Source: Stakelama pacifica
GTDB taxonomy: Bacteria > Pseudomonadota > Alphaproteobacteria > Sphingomonadales > Sphingomonadaceae
Direction of reading: 5' to 3'
Assembly (NCBI RefSeq): GCF_004361835.1
Contig: NZ_SNWD01000008.1
Location: 62,001-126,000 of the forward strand
DNA: 64,000 bases
A program made the translations under genes and the position numbers. Of the stretch, positions 24,819 to 33,467 are shown in pieces. Numbering within the stretch: position 1 is the stretch's first letter; each line of letters begins with the position of its first letter. The notes beneath the pieces were generated by a model. That model made no database searches. It was not told the origin of the DNA and saw only the letters and a list, made by a program, of their open reading frames with translations.

Positions 24819-27454
24819 GCCGACACCTCCTGCTTATTGACGCGGGGCAGGGTAAACCTGAAGCGGGCGCCGCCCTCCGGCATATTTTCGCCGCTTAGCG
24901 TGCCCCCATGTGCTTCGACAATGCGTCGGCAAATAGAAAGGCCAATTCCCATACCACCTTCCCCCTTTGTGGTCTTAAACGGCATATAAATCTGTTCGAG
25001 TATATCGCTGGAGAGCCCGGGGCCAGTATCACTGACACTCAGTTCCAGCATATCGTCGTTCAGCGTGCGTGACCAAATAACGATTTTCCGATCCTCACGC
25101 GGCACAGCTGCCAGCGCATCCATGCTGTTACGCAAGAGATTTACCAGCACCTGCTGCACCTGAATCCGATCGCCGAACATATAAAGCGCATCGTCGGACA
25201 ATTGATATCGTATGTCGATTCCCAAACGGTCATAACCGGTCAGGACGAGCGATGTCGCTTCCTCGATCACCGAATGTACCGATTCGACCCGGCTATCGGT
25301 TTCGTGTTTCGATGCGAAGTCACGCATGCGCCGGATGATCTGCCCGGCGCGCAGCGATTGCTGGCGAACCGCGGCCAGTTGCGCGCGCAGCTTGGCGTGG
25401 TTCACCCGGTCATCATCCAGCATGATTTCGGCGATTGCCATATAATTGGCGATGGCAGAGAGCGGCTGATTGATTTCATGGGCCAGTCCCGCCGCGAGTT
25501 CGCCCATCGCGTTCAACCGGCCGACATGGTTGAGCTCGCTTCTCAGCGTATCGAGCCGCTCCTCACTTTCCAGTCGTTCGGAAATATCCTGCACAAATGC
25601 AGTGAAGACGCGGGTGTTATTGTATCGCGCCTCGCCAAGGCGCAGTTCCACGGGTATCTTGCGGCCATCGGCGTGAAGCGCGCTTAGCAAATGTTGCGCA
25701 CCGCCCGGTCGCCGGTCCCCGGCCTCGCCGATGCGAACGGGATTTTCCTGATCGATGTCGATACGGAAATCCTCCATCAGCATCTGTATCCTGCGGCCGA
25801 TCGCGACCGCCGCAGAATAGCCGAACATGCGCTCGGCTGCCTTGCTGAAGGTTAGGATGACGCCATCTTCATCCACCACGATCATCGCGCTGGGTACGGT
25901 GTCCAGGATCGAGCGCAGTTGCGCTTCGCGGGCGGCCAGTTGCGCTTCGCGGTCGACCCGCGCGGTGACGTCGATATTCACCCCGATCGTCCGGATCAGC
26001 ATGCCCTGTTCGTCGTAAAAGCAGCGCGCCGACCCTTCGATCGCACGCACTTCGCCGGACGGGAGTCGCATCCGGTAGAAAAAGGAGAAGCGCTCGGCCT
26101 TTGCCCAGACCGTTGCTTCGAGCCGTTTTCGGATCGTTTCCAGATCTTCGGGAAGCACCAGCCGTGCCCAGCGATGGAAATCGCTCAGGGTTCCGGGCGG
26201 CAGGCCCAGCTGCGTTTCGGTGTCGCTGATCCACTGGACGTTGTTATCGCCCACCCGCCATTCGAAAATCCCGATCGCATGCGCCTCGGCAGCGAGCGCC
26301 AGCCGTTCGTCGCTGTCGCGCAGCGCCTGTTCGATCGCGACGCGCTTTCCGATATCGGTCATCGAAAGCACCGTGACCGACCCGGCTTCCTTTTCATCGG
26401 TTACCAGCCGGCGTTCAAGAATATGGATAGTGCTGCCGTCCTTGTGCGATTCGATCAGCTGATATTCGCTCGAACCTTCCGCACCCCGCAGTGTATAATC
26501 ATTCGCCGGTTCGCGGGAGTTGAGCAGGACTGACTTGACCTTGCCGATCACCTCTCTGGCGGACCAGCCGTAAAGCGTTTCGCAGCCGCGCGACCAGTAG
26601 ATGATCTTGCCCTGGCTATCGACGAGCGCGATCGGCATCAGATCGGCGACCCGGGAAAAGATACGCGCGGTCGAACGCTCGGCATACAGCATCCGGAACA
26701 CCCAGAGCATCATCACGCCGATCACGGTCGCCTGCGCGGTCAGGGTGACGAGCACGATCCACTCCGACGGCTCGAACGCCAGGATCACAATGTCAAACGC
26801 GCCGATAAAACAGGGGGCAGCGAGCAGCAGAAAAAGCGCATGGGGTGTTTTAAAGCCGCGCCCGCTGCTTTGTTCCTGATAATCCGCTGTGCGTCGCGAT
26901 GCGCTGATCAGGAGTCCGATTGCAATCAGTGCCAGTGCAATTGCATGGCCGGGAAGGAGCGGCTCATAGGATGTCGAGGAAAAGAGCCGCCGATCAGCGA
27001 TCTTGAACAGCGAAACGGTGATCGGCCCCGCCGCAATCGTCGCGCACAGCGCCGCCGCGCCCATGGTGAGCGGCGATTTGCGGGTCAGCAGCAATGTGCC
27101 GATGCTGAGCGGGCCGACAATCAGCGCGAACAGCAACCGATACATATCGCCATGATCATAAGAGATCACTGCCGCAGTATTGGCCAGCGCGATCACCAGT
27201 GCGATGCCGCACAGCAACCCTATCGCCGACCGCGACCATCCGAGCCCGCTGCCGAGCAGCGCCAGCGCCAGCGCGCCGACAGCAGTATAGGCGACTGCGG
27301 CGACTTCGAGTGAAGACGAAGCGGTGAAAAAGGCAACGTACGGGAAAAGCAGCGAACTCAGAAACTGCAATACGACCACTGCCATCGCAGCCACAGCCAG
27401 ATAGCATATTGTCGTTGCCTGACGGGGGGCCGCCGATATCGGGTGCGCTTGCAT
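24815..27454 (-). CDS. FixL-like membrane sensor histidine kinase with PAS domains
   Basis: An 879-residue kinase: eight or so N-terminal membrane helices (~15-265) resembling a MASE-type sensor, three PAS units (~275-395, 400-515, 520-640), a HisKA dimerisation helix with the phospho-His H659 in 'GLAHEINQPLSAIANY', and an HATPase ('NLLRNSMDAL', 'SDTGPGL', 'GGMGIGLSICRRIVEAHGG'). The last PAS aligns closely with rhizobial FixL ('SAMIVVDEDGVILTFSKAAERMFGY'; core AAERMFGY) but has no His where FixL carries the haem ligand, so oxygen sensing is doubtful. It forms an operon with the FixJ-like regulator. Confidence 0.9.
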   Translation of the reverse strand: MQAHPISAAPRQATTICYLAVAAMAVVVLQFLSSLLFPYVAFFTASSSLEVAAVAYTAVGALALALLGSGLGWSRSAIGLLCGIALVIALANTAAVISYDHGDMYRLLFALIVGPLSIGTLLLTRKSPLTMGAAALCATIAAGPITVSLFKIADRRLFSSTSYEPLLPGHAIALALIAIGLLISASRRTADYQEQSSGRGFKTPHALFLLLAAPCFIGAFDIVILAFEPSEWIVLVTLTAQATVIGVMMLWVFRMLYAERSTARIFSRVADLMPIALVDSQGKIIYWSRGCETLYGWSAREVIGKVKSVLLNSREPANDYTLRGAEGSSEYQLIESHKDGSTIHILERRLVTDEKEAGSVTVLSMTDIGKRVAIEQALRDSDERLALAAEAHAIGIFEWRVGDNNVQWISDTETQLGLPPGTLSDFHRWARLVLPEDLETIRKRLEATVWAKAERFSFFYRMRLPSGEVRAIEGSARCFYDEQGMLIRTIGVNIDVTARVDREAQLAAREAQLRSILDTVPSAMIVVDEDGVILTFSKAAERMFGYSAAVAIGRRIQMLMEDFRIDIDQENPVRIGEAGDRRPGGAQHLLSALHADGRKIPVELRLGEARYNNTRVFTAFVQDISERLESEERLDTLRSELNHVGRLNAMGELAAGLAHEINQPLSAIANYMAIAEIMLDDDRVNHAKLRAQLAAVRQQSLRAGQIIRRMRDFASKHETDSRVESVHSVIEEATSLVLTGYDRLGIDIRYQLSDDALYMFGDRIQVQQVLVNLLRNSMDALAAVPREDRKIVIWSRTLNDDMLELSVSDTGPGLSSDILEQIYMPFKTTKGEGGMGIGLSICRRIVEAHGGTLSGENMPEGGARFRFTLPRVNKQEVSA

Positions 27455-27690
27455 TCAGCCGGTTTTTCAGTGTCGTTTACCGTTACCTATCTGATACCCG
27501 CATGACGGCCAAAAAAAATCGTGCATCGTCAACAATATCCTTTGCCGAGGAACATTCTTATTCGGCAGAGGAACAGCTATATCTTTGACTCGTCAAGATA
27601 TTTTATCGCGCAGCGATTCCGGCCGATCGGATGAAGGTAAGCGACGCGGCAGGGCGGCGCACCTTTTGCTGCTGGAGGATCGGAACCTGC
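27455..27690. other. Intergenic region upstream of the FixL-like kinase
   Basis: No gene is visible. The part near the kinase has an A-run (27513-27520) and an inverted repeat TGCCGA (27543-27548) / TCGGCA (27562-27567), the same half-site as the repeat at 23716-23737 upstream of flaF. It presumably holds the kinase promoter, but no clear -35/-10 pair was found. Confidence 0.4.
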
Positions 27691-27743
27691 ACCAAAAGCA
27701 AAGGCCGCCCGTTCCGGCCAGGGGAGGCGGAACGGGCGGCCTT
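27691..27743 (-). terminator. Strong terminator after the sigma-like gene
   Basis: A perfect 16-bp stem (27701-27716 with 27728-27743) and an 11-base loop, followed on the minus strand by TTTGCTTTTGG. It lies 24 bases past the stop at 27768 and isolates the gene from the kinase operon. Confidence 0.92.
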
Positions 27744-27767
27744 GCAGAGCCGGACTGTTCGTACAGA

Positions 27768-28775
27768 TCAGTTCAGTCGCGAACGACGCGCTTGGGCTTC
27801 ATGAGCGATCGGCAGCATGACGGGCATACCGTTCATGTCTTGCGCTTCGATCACGAGAACGCGGGTTTCGCCCGGGTTCGGCATGGGAAGCAGCGACTGC
27901 TCGACCTCGACGCGATCGGTCGCGCGACGGCGCGGCTCGGGCTTGCGGCGTTCGAACATGCCGCCGAAGCGTTCGTCGGTCTGCGCGATTTTCGCGATGG
28001 TCTTGGCAGCGCGCTTGGCGACCTGACGGAGGCGTTCGCGCTCCTGCGGATCGTCGGTCATATCCGAAAGATCGTCGTTCAGGCGGTGCGCGACGATTTC
28101 GCGCTGGCTTGCGAGACGCTCTTCCAGCTCGGCCAGTTCATCGGCATCGATCGCGCCCCGGGCCCGGAAGCGAGGAAGCGAGGTGTCGTCATTCTGGCGC
28201 GAACGCTGGGTGCGGGCACGGCGGCGGAGCTGATCGATACCGACTTCGCGCAGATGCGCGACATAGGCGTCGAGCAGCGCTTCGCGAGTATTGTCGGCGA
28301 GATGTTCTGCAGCGCAGGCCTCGGTGCGCTCCAGCGCATCCTCGTCCTCGATCATGCTTTCCAGCGAAGTGGCTTCGCCATCGGCGGCCATGGCGGTGGC
28401 GTGCAGCGAAACCGTGGTCGCCTCGACCTTCTTCGCCGAGGGGCGCTGATCGGTCATGAGGCGGAAGCGAAGGCTCTGAAGCTCGCCGCGAAGCTGCCAG
28501 TTCACAAAGGTGGTGAACTGCGCTTTGCTGGGGTCATAAGCCTGAATGGCGCGGTGTACGCCGATGGCACAGCACTGCTCGGCATCTTCCCAATGGGCGA
28601 CCAGGCCGTACTGGCGGATGAAATGGCGGATACGCGGAGCGACGAGATCCAGGACCCTGGCGAAAGCCCGGTCTCCATAGACGCGCTGGCGATTGGTCTG
28701 CTTCTCTCCGTCCTTCGGCAGGTTCGCGATGACCTCTGCGACTGCGGCTTCGAGAGCGGCGGTGATTTTCGACAT
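27768..28775 (-). CDS. Sigma-70 region-2-like protein lacking a recognisable region 4
   Basis: A 335-residue protein. Residues ~38-106 resemble sigma region 2 of flagellar/stress sigma factors: 'LDLVAPRIRHFIRQYGLVAH', 'EDAEQCCAIGVHRAIQAYDP' and 'QFTTFVNWQLRGELQSLRF' align with FliA regions 2.1-2.4. The remaining ~230 residues are charged and helical (Arg/Glu/Asp-rich) without an evident region 4 helix-turn-helix. The gene is monocistronic with a strong terminator. The second ATG (28775) was chosen because GGGGA is six bases upstream of it. It could be an unusual sigma factor, an anti-sigma decoy, or another RNA-polymerase-binding protein. Confidence 0.65.
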   Translation of the reverse strand: MSKITAALEAAVAEVIANLPKDGEKQTNRQRVYGDRAFARVLDLVAPRIRHFIRQYGLVAHWEDAEQCCAIGVHRAIQAYDPSKAQFTTFVNWQLRGELQSLRFRLMTDQRPSAKKVEATTVSLHATAMAADGEATSLESMIEDEDALERTEACAAEHLADNTREALLDAYVAHLREVGIDQLRRRARTQRSRQNDDTSLPRFRARGAIDADELAELEERLASQREIVAHRLNDDLSDMTDDPQERERLRQVAKRAAKTIAKIAQTDERFGGMFERRKPEPRRRATDRVEVEQSLLPMPNPGETRVLVIEAQDMNGMPVMLPIAHEAQARRSRLN

Positions 28776-28795
28776 TAACATTCCCCTGATCTGGT

Positions 28796-28854
28796 CCGGC
28801 AGGTCGCGCTGCGGCCTGCCGGTAGGAGAGAGAATGCCTTGGAGGGATTAATAG
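28796..28854 (-). promoter_or_regulatory. Leader of the sigma-like gene: CTATTAAT box and hairpin
   Basis: On the minus strand, CTATTAAT (28847-28854) could be a -10. Downstream, within the predicted leader, CCGGCAGG and CCTGCCGG (28796-28803 and 28815-28822) form a perfect 8-bp inverted repeat about 20 bases before the start codon. It may be an RNA hairpin or a DNA operator. No T-tract follows, so it is not a plain terminator. Confidence 0.45.
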
Positions 28855-28915
28855 CCGTAAACTTCTGCCTTATGGGAAAACACGACCCTACCTACGTATT
28901 TCCACAATGTTTCTG

Positions 28916-30265
28916 TTACGCAGCCCGCACTTTTGCGAGGAATTGACCGACTTCGCCCGACAGCGAATTTGCACGTTCGGAAAGGTCTCCGGCAGAAGTG
29001 TAAACCTGTGACGCGGCGGCGCCGGACACTTCGGATGCCTGGCTGACGCTCACGATGTTGGTCGAAACCTCCTGAGTCGCGGCGGCTGTCTGCTGAATAT
29101 TTCGGCTGATTTCTGCGGTTGCGCTGTTCTGCTGATTGACCGCATTGTTGATCGTGCCGGCGATTTCGGCGACCTGGGCGATGGTGCCCGAAATTGTTTC
29201 CAGCGCCGATACCGCTTCGCGAGTCGATACCTGAATCGCGCGCACCTGAAGCTCGACCTCTTCGGTCATGCGTTCGGTCTGGCTGGCGAGAGTCTTAACT
29301 TCCGCGGCAACGACCTCGAACGCCTTGCCGGCTTCGCCCGCACGCGCCGCCTCGATCGATGCGTTGAGGGCGAGCATGTTCGTCTTGCCTGCGATCTGGC
29401 CGATCATGCCGATCACATTGCCGATCTGTTCGGCACCGGTGGCAAGCGTGCGCACGATTTCGTCGGTGCGCCGGGCATCGGCGACGGCGCGGTCGGTGGT
29501 GCGGCTCGATTCGCCCATCTGCTGCGCGATGAGCTGGATCGACGCGGCGAGTTCTTCGGCGGCCGAGGCAACGGTCTGCACGCCCGCGCTTGCCTGTTCT
29601 GCGGCGGCGGCGACGGTCATGGCGCGCTTGTTGGTCTGATCGCTGCTTTCGGTCATCGACCGGGCGGTGCCCTCCAGTTCGTTGGAGGAAGAGGCCAGCC
29701 GTTCGACGAGAGACCCGACATTCGCCTCGAACTCGCTTGCCAGCCCGCTCAGCTTGGCATCGTAGCTCGCTTTGTTTTCAAAAATATAGCCGGAAATGGC
29801 GAGATCCATGTCGATCAGCGCGGCCATGTTGATGGCGGCGCACAGCTTCGTCGCCTTGACGCTCTGACCGGTGCCGAGGCCTTTCCTGCCGGTCACCTTG
29901 CCGACATGTTCGAAGATATGGCGCAGCAGGAAGGAATAGCCGCCGAGATACCATTGCGGTTCCAGCCCGATCCGGCTGTGGACCATGCCGATCTGGCGAA
30001 CCGATGCGACATATTCGTCGTCGAACTTACCCGAAAACAGCTTTTTCCAATGGCTGATCTGCGCGCTGCCCGCGCGCGACATTGCGCCGCTGCCGCTGAA
30101 TTTGCCCGACAGATTCGGCCAGCGATTCAGGTTGGCATAGAAGGCATCGACCATTGCCGGCAATGCGCTCTCAAGCGTCGGGAGAAAAGCGGCAAGCTGG
30201 TCGCGCATCTCGTCGGTGAAACCGACATACGCAAGGCGATCAACGATCTCGTTGCTCACTCCCAT
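28916..30265 (-). CDS. Globin-coupled soluble chemoreceptor
   Basis: A 449-residue cytosolic methyl-accepting chemotaxis protein without membrane helices. Residues ~1-170 are a protoglobin/HemAT-like sensor with '[22 protein letters not shown]' and the proximal haem His H96 in '[20 protein letters not shown]'. The rest is a chemoreceptor coiled coil whose tip is '[20 protein letters not shown]' plus '[17 protein letters not shown]'. It should bind oxygen or another haem ligand and signal through CheW/CheA (aerotaxis). No C-terminal CheR-docking pentapeptide. A perfect dyad surrounds its promoter box (30288-30315). Confidence 0.93.
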   Translation of the reverse strand: MGVSNEIVDRLAYVGFTDEMRDQLAAFLPTLESALPAMVDAFYANLNRWPNLSGKFSGSGAMSRAGSAQISHWKKLFSGKFDDEYVASVRQIGMVHSRIGLEPQWYLGGYSFLLRHIFEHVGKVTGRKGLGTGQSVKATKLCAAINMAALIDMDLAISGYIFENKASYDAKLSGLASEFEANVGSLVERLASSSNELEGTARSMTESSDQTNKRAMTVAAAAEQASAGVQTVASAAEELAASIQLIAQQMGESSRTTDRAVADARRTDEIVRTLATGAEQIGNVIGMIGQIAGKTNMLALNASIEAARAGEAGKAFEVVAAEVKTLASQTERMTEEVELQVRAIQVSTREAVSALETISGTIAQVAEIAGTINNAVNQQNSATAEISRNIQQTAAATQEVSTNIVSVSQASEVSGAAASQVYTSAGDLSERANSLSGEVGQFLAKVRAA

Positions 30266-30287
30266 GCGTCATATCCTCTTTTATAAA

Positions 30288-30315
30288 TTGCTGATATTGT
30301 ATTTATAGTCAGCAA
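30288..30315 (-). promoter_or_regulatory. Operator-like dyad around the chemoreceptor promoter
   Basis: TTGCTGA (30288-30294) and TCAGCAA (30309-30315) are perfect 7-bp arms flanking a CTATAAAT box (minus strand, 30301-30308), 36 bases before the start. A protein bound to both arms would cover the -10, suggesting repression. The repeat was not seen elsewhere in the window. Confidence 0.5.
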
Positions 30316-30343
30316 CCGGATATGCGGGCGGGTACTGTATAAA

Positions 30344-31276
30344 TCAGGTATAGCGTTGTGGTTGCACGCTATTTGCCACATAGCCGCGCAGCCATGCGCG
30401 ATGTGCCGCACTGGCGTCTCCGGCGGCCGCGATCGCTTTTTGGGCGCGGCCGCTGCCGATCTGCGCGGCGAGAAGCGTGGCGGCGCGCTGATCCGACAGA
30501 CCGGTGGTCATGAAGGTCACCGCATCGCCCGGCCCCAGATGATGGGCGAGATAGGCAGTCCGGGCGATGCTGGTCGCATCGCTGCCGACATTCACCCCCT
30601 TGCGTTCGAGAAAGTCCAGATTGCGGCTGGCATAATCGGCAATCGTCTGAATCGAGGCCGTCGGATCATAGCGCAGGCGTAACAGGTCGGCGCGCGCTGC
30701 GGACCGGACATTGCCGTTCTGGTCGAGCCAGCCATGATCGGCGGCCACCTTGTTGAGCCAGGTACCGGGCTTTTTCGCCATATCCTGCCATGTACCGCTC
30801 AGAAACTGGCCCAGACCTGCCGCGCTGGAGCGGGGATTGCGCGAAAAGGCGTTCCAGCGGCCCGAGGAGTCCTTCGCCGCTTCGGCATCGACGATCGCGG
30901 CAAGCGCGCTTTCGGGAACGCCGGTGCGCCGCGCCGCCGCTTCGAGCGATCCGGAATGCTCATTATTCACGCCGAGGTTCAGGATACCGTTCGACGCAAT
31001 GCTGTTCGCCGACTCCATGGTGGTCACAGCGATCGCAGGTTGCATCCGGGGCCGCGCGACCATGTCGGGCCGATTGCCCGAGACGAGCGCGACCATGCTG
31101 GCAAAGTCCATGCCGCCGCGCATACCGCCGACGCTTTCGCTCGCGTCGGGCATGTCGTCGCTCTGTCCCAGCGCTGCCTGCCACAGTCGTTGCTGAACAT
31201 CGGCCATGGCGGTGCGATGGATCATATCGGCGCGCCTTGCGGGCGACAGGCGGGAAAAGTCCATGGATTCGATCAT
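30344..31276 (-). CDS. Lytic-transglycosylase-like protein of the fliI operon
   Basis: A 310-residue product without a clear Sec signal. The central part (~110-200) resembles soluble lytic transglycosylases: 'RTGVPESALAAIVDAEAAKD' with a candidate catalytic Glu, then 'NPRSSAAGLGQFLSGTW', where the family has G.GLmQfmp.TW. Because CheL lacks the muramidase half of FlgJ, this protein is a good candidate for cutting peptidoglycan ahead of the rod. Export could use the flagellar apparatus, as for FlgJ. The ATG overlaps the fliJ stop (ATGA). Confidence 0.7.
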   Translation of the reverse strand: MIESMDFSRLSPARRADMIHRTAMADVQQRLWQAALGQSDDMPDASESVGGMRGGMDFASMVALVSGNRPDMVARPRMQPAIAVTTMESANSIASNGILNLGVNNEHSGSLEAAARRTGVPESALAAIVDAEAAKDSSGRWNAFSRNPRSSAAGLGQFLSGTWQDMAKKPGTWLNKVAADHGWLDQNGNVRSAARADLLRLRYDPTASIQTIADYASRNLDFLERKGVNVGSDATSIARTAYLAHHLGPGDAVTFMTTGLSDQRAATLLAAQIGSGRAQKAIAAAGDASAAHRAWLRGYVANSVQPQRYT

Positions 31277-31713
31277 GACTGACGCTTTCTGTCCCGTGCA
31301 TGGCGCATCGTGCGCACAAAGCGCGCAGCCACCACATCATCGACAAGTTGTTGTTCGGCGCGTTCGCGCTCGCGTTCGACATTCTGGCGATATTGATCGG
31401 CGGCATTGCCGATCGCGCGCATCGAGGCGAATTGCTCCGCCGCTTTTTCGCGCAACACCGAAAGTTCCTGCTCGGCGGTGCGCTGCGCATCGTCCAGCGA
31501 GGCGCGTTGCTGCCGTGCCCGGGCGAGATAGGCATCGGCGAAGAGAATATGGTTTTCGGTCGAAAGCTGCTGCTCCTCGACGATCCTCTTTCCGATCGCC
31601 TTACGCTCGGCCTCGATCGTGGTGAGGCGCTCCATCGCATCGCGGATGACGCGCTTCAGCTCGTCCATCTCCTGATCGAGCGCGCGCAGCGCGGCGTCAT
31701 ACGGCGTTTTCAT
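31273..31713 (-). CDS. fliJ: Flagellar export chaperone FliJ
   Basis: A 146-residue, almost entirely coiled-coil protein (Glu/Arg/Gln-rich: 'LDQEMDELKRVIRDAMERL', 'ERERERAEQQLVDDVVAARF') directly after fliI with a 17-base overlap. Size, heptads and position are those of FliJ, the stalk-like partner of the FliI ATPase. Sequence identity in this family is low, so synteny carries weight. Confidence 0.88.
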   Translation of the reverse strand: MKTPYDAALRALDQEMDELKRVIRDAMERLTTIEAERKAIGKRIVEEQQLSTENHILFADAYLARARQQRASLDDAQRTAEQELSVLREKAAEQFASMRAIGNAADQYRQNVERERERAEQQLVDDVVAARFVRTMRHARDRKRQS

Positions 31714-33034
31714 CGACCGTCTTCACCATTTCGCCCAGTTTCTCGAACGATTGCAGCATATCGCCGCGATCGGTCTTCCCCTGGGTCAGCAGCGATTCGA
31801 TCCCCGGCGCGATCGCGACCGCGCGGTCGACCTCCGGGTTCGACCCGGCCTTATAGGCGCCGAGGCGAACGATATCTTCCATATCGGCATAGGTCGAAAG
31901 CACCCGCCGCGCGGCAAGGCGCGTTTCATTCTGCTCCGGTTCGAGGCAATGGGGCAGGGTGCGCGACACCGATTTCAGCAGATCGATCGCCGGATAGCGG
32001 CCGCGCTCCGCAATGCGCCGGGTAATGACGACATGGCCGTCCAGAATGCCGCGCACTGCGTCGGCGACCGGTTCGTTATGATCGTCGCCATCGACCAGCA
32101 CGGTGAACAGGCCGGTGATCGACCCCTGACCCGGAAGGCCGGGTCCGGCGCGTTCGAGCAGGCGCGGCAGTTCGGCGAAAACGGTCGGGGTATAGCCTTT
32201 GGTCGCGGGCGGTTCGCCACTGGCAAGGCCGATTTCGCGCTGCGCCATGGCGAAGCGGGTGACCGAATCCATCAGGCACAGGACATTGAGCCCGCGATCG
32301 CGAAAATGTTCGGCGATCGCCATGGTGGTCCACGCTGCCTGACGCCGCATCAGCGCCGGTTCGTCCGACGTGGCGACGACGACGACGCTGCGCGCAAGCC
32401 CTTCGGGGCCGAGATCGTCCTCGACAAATTCCTGCACTTCGCGGCCGCGCTCACCGATCAGTCCGATGACCGCGACATCGCATTCGGTCCAGCGCGCCAG
32501 CATCGACAGCAGCACCGATTTGCCGACGCCGGACCCTGCGAACAGCCCGAGGCGCTGACCCCGGCACAGCGGCACGAACAGGTCGAGCGCGCGCACGCCG
32601 GTTTCGATCCGGCGTCCCACGCGTGCGCGCACAGCGGCGGCGGGCGGCGATGCCTTGATCGGCTGCGGCTCGGCCCCGCGCACCAGCGGCGCTTTGCCGT
32701 CGATCGGACGGCCCAGCCCGTCGACCATGCGGCCCAGCCAGTCATCGCACGGGCGTACCGCGAAGCTGCTGGCTTCCAGCCATGCAGCGGTGCCGACCAT
32801 CAGCCCTTGCGGGTCGCTGAACGGCAGGCACTGGGCAAGGCCCGATTCGAAGCCGGTGACTTCCGCCGCGAGCACGCCGACATTGGTTTCGATCGACATG
32901 CGCGATCCGATCTGCGCGGCGCCGGCAAGGCCTTCCACCTCAATCAGCGCGCCGCGAACCGACACGACCCGGCCATGGCGGCGGTCGATCGGCAGCGACT
33001 CGATGGCGCGCGCGGCAGAGAGGAGATTGTGCAT
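31697..33034 (-). CDS. fliI: Flagellar export ATPase FliI
   Basis: A 445-residue ATPase of the F1-beta-like export family. Walker A is 'GLFAGSGVGKSVLLSMLAR' (around residue 172), with 'VIGLIGERGREVQEFVEDDLG', 'LCLMDSVTRFAMAQREIGLA' and 'GQGSITGLFTVLVDGDDHNEP', all typical of FliI rather than F1 or Rho. It hexamerises at the base of the export apparatus with FliH and FliJ. The ATG at 33034, 11 bases after flbT, is preferred over a longer frame overlapping flbT. Confidence 0.96.
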   Translation of the reverse strand: MHNLLSAARAIESLPIDRRHGRVVSVRGALIEVEGLAGAAQIGSRMSIETNVGVLAAEVTGFESGLAQCLPFSDPQGLMVGTAAWLEASSFAVRPCDDWLGRMVDGLGRPIDGKAPLVRGAEPQPIKASPPAAAVRARVGRRIETGVRALDLFVPLCRGQRLGLFAGSGVGKSVLLSMLARWTECDVAVIGLIGERGREVQEFVEDDLGPEGLARSVVVVATSDEPALMRRQAAWTTMAIAEHFRDRGLNVLCLMDSVTRFAMAQREIGLASGEPPATKGYTPTVFAELPRLLERAGPGLPGQGSITGLFTVLVDGDDHNEPVADAVRGILDGHVVITRRIAERGRYPAIDLLKSVSRTLPHCLEPEQNETRLAARRVLSTYADMEDIVRLGAYKAGSNPEVDRAVAIAPGIESLLTQGKTDRGDMLQSFEKLGEMVKTVDENAV

Positions 33035-33045
33035 GGCTGTGGCGC

Positions 33046-33438
33046 TCAGGCAGCAGCGACGTCGCTCGTCATCGCCTGTTCGTGCGCGATGAGCGCGCGG
33101 CACTGAATCAGGCCCTTATAATAATCGCACACCGCGACACGGTTGGCGAAGGCGACACAGGCTGCCTTCGCCTCGATATCTTCCAGCGTCGGCATCAGCT
33201 GGCGCAGCGCATCGATGATTTCATCGCGATGCTTGTCGCTGTCTTCACCGATATAGGCCATCATGCACGCATAATAGAGCCGCTTGGCGGGGGTGTCGGC
33301 CTCTTCCGGCGTCATGATCTCACGCCCGCGCAGCAGGCATGCCTGATTTTCGACCTTCAGTTCGGTGCGGCCCGATGCGCGCAGCAGCGCGCCGTTGATG
33401 ATAAGCGCTTCGCCGTCGCGCAGAGTAATTCGAAGCAT
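33046..33438 (-). CDS. flbT: Flagellin translation regulator FlbT
   Basis: A 130-residue FlbT: 'MLRITLRDGEALIINGALLR', 'NQACLLRGREIMTPEEADTPAKRLYYACMMAYIG' (core IMTPEEADTPAKRLYYACM) and 'CDYYKGLIQCRALIAHE'. In Caulobacter FlbT binds the flagellin mRNA leader and promotes its decay until the hook is complete. Here flbT opens the fliI operon. The flagellin gene has a structured leader (46994-47042) that is a plausible target. Confidence 0.93.
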   Translation of the reverse strand: MLRITLRDGEALIINGALLRASGRTELKVENQACLLRGREIMTPEEADTPAKRLYYACMMAYIGEDSDKHRDEIIDALRQLMPTLEDIEAKAACVAFANRVAVCDYYKGLIQCRALIAHEQAMTSDVAAA

Positions 33439-33467
33439 CGCTGCCTCCCAAATGGGTGATTGTGCAA

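Noticed and set aside
24815-27454. Calling the kinase a true haem FixL oxygen sensor.
   Set aside because: The PAS that aligns with FixL lacks the haem-ligating His.
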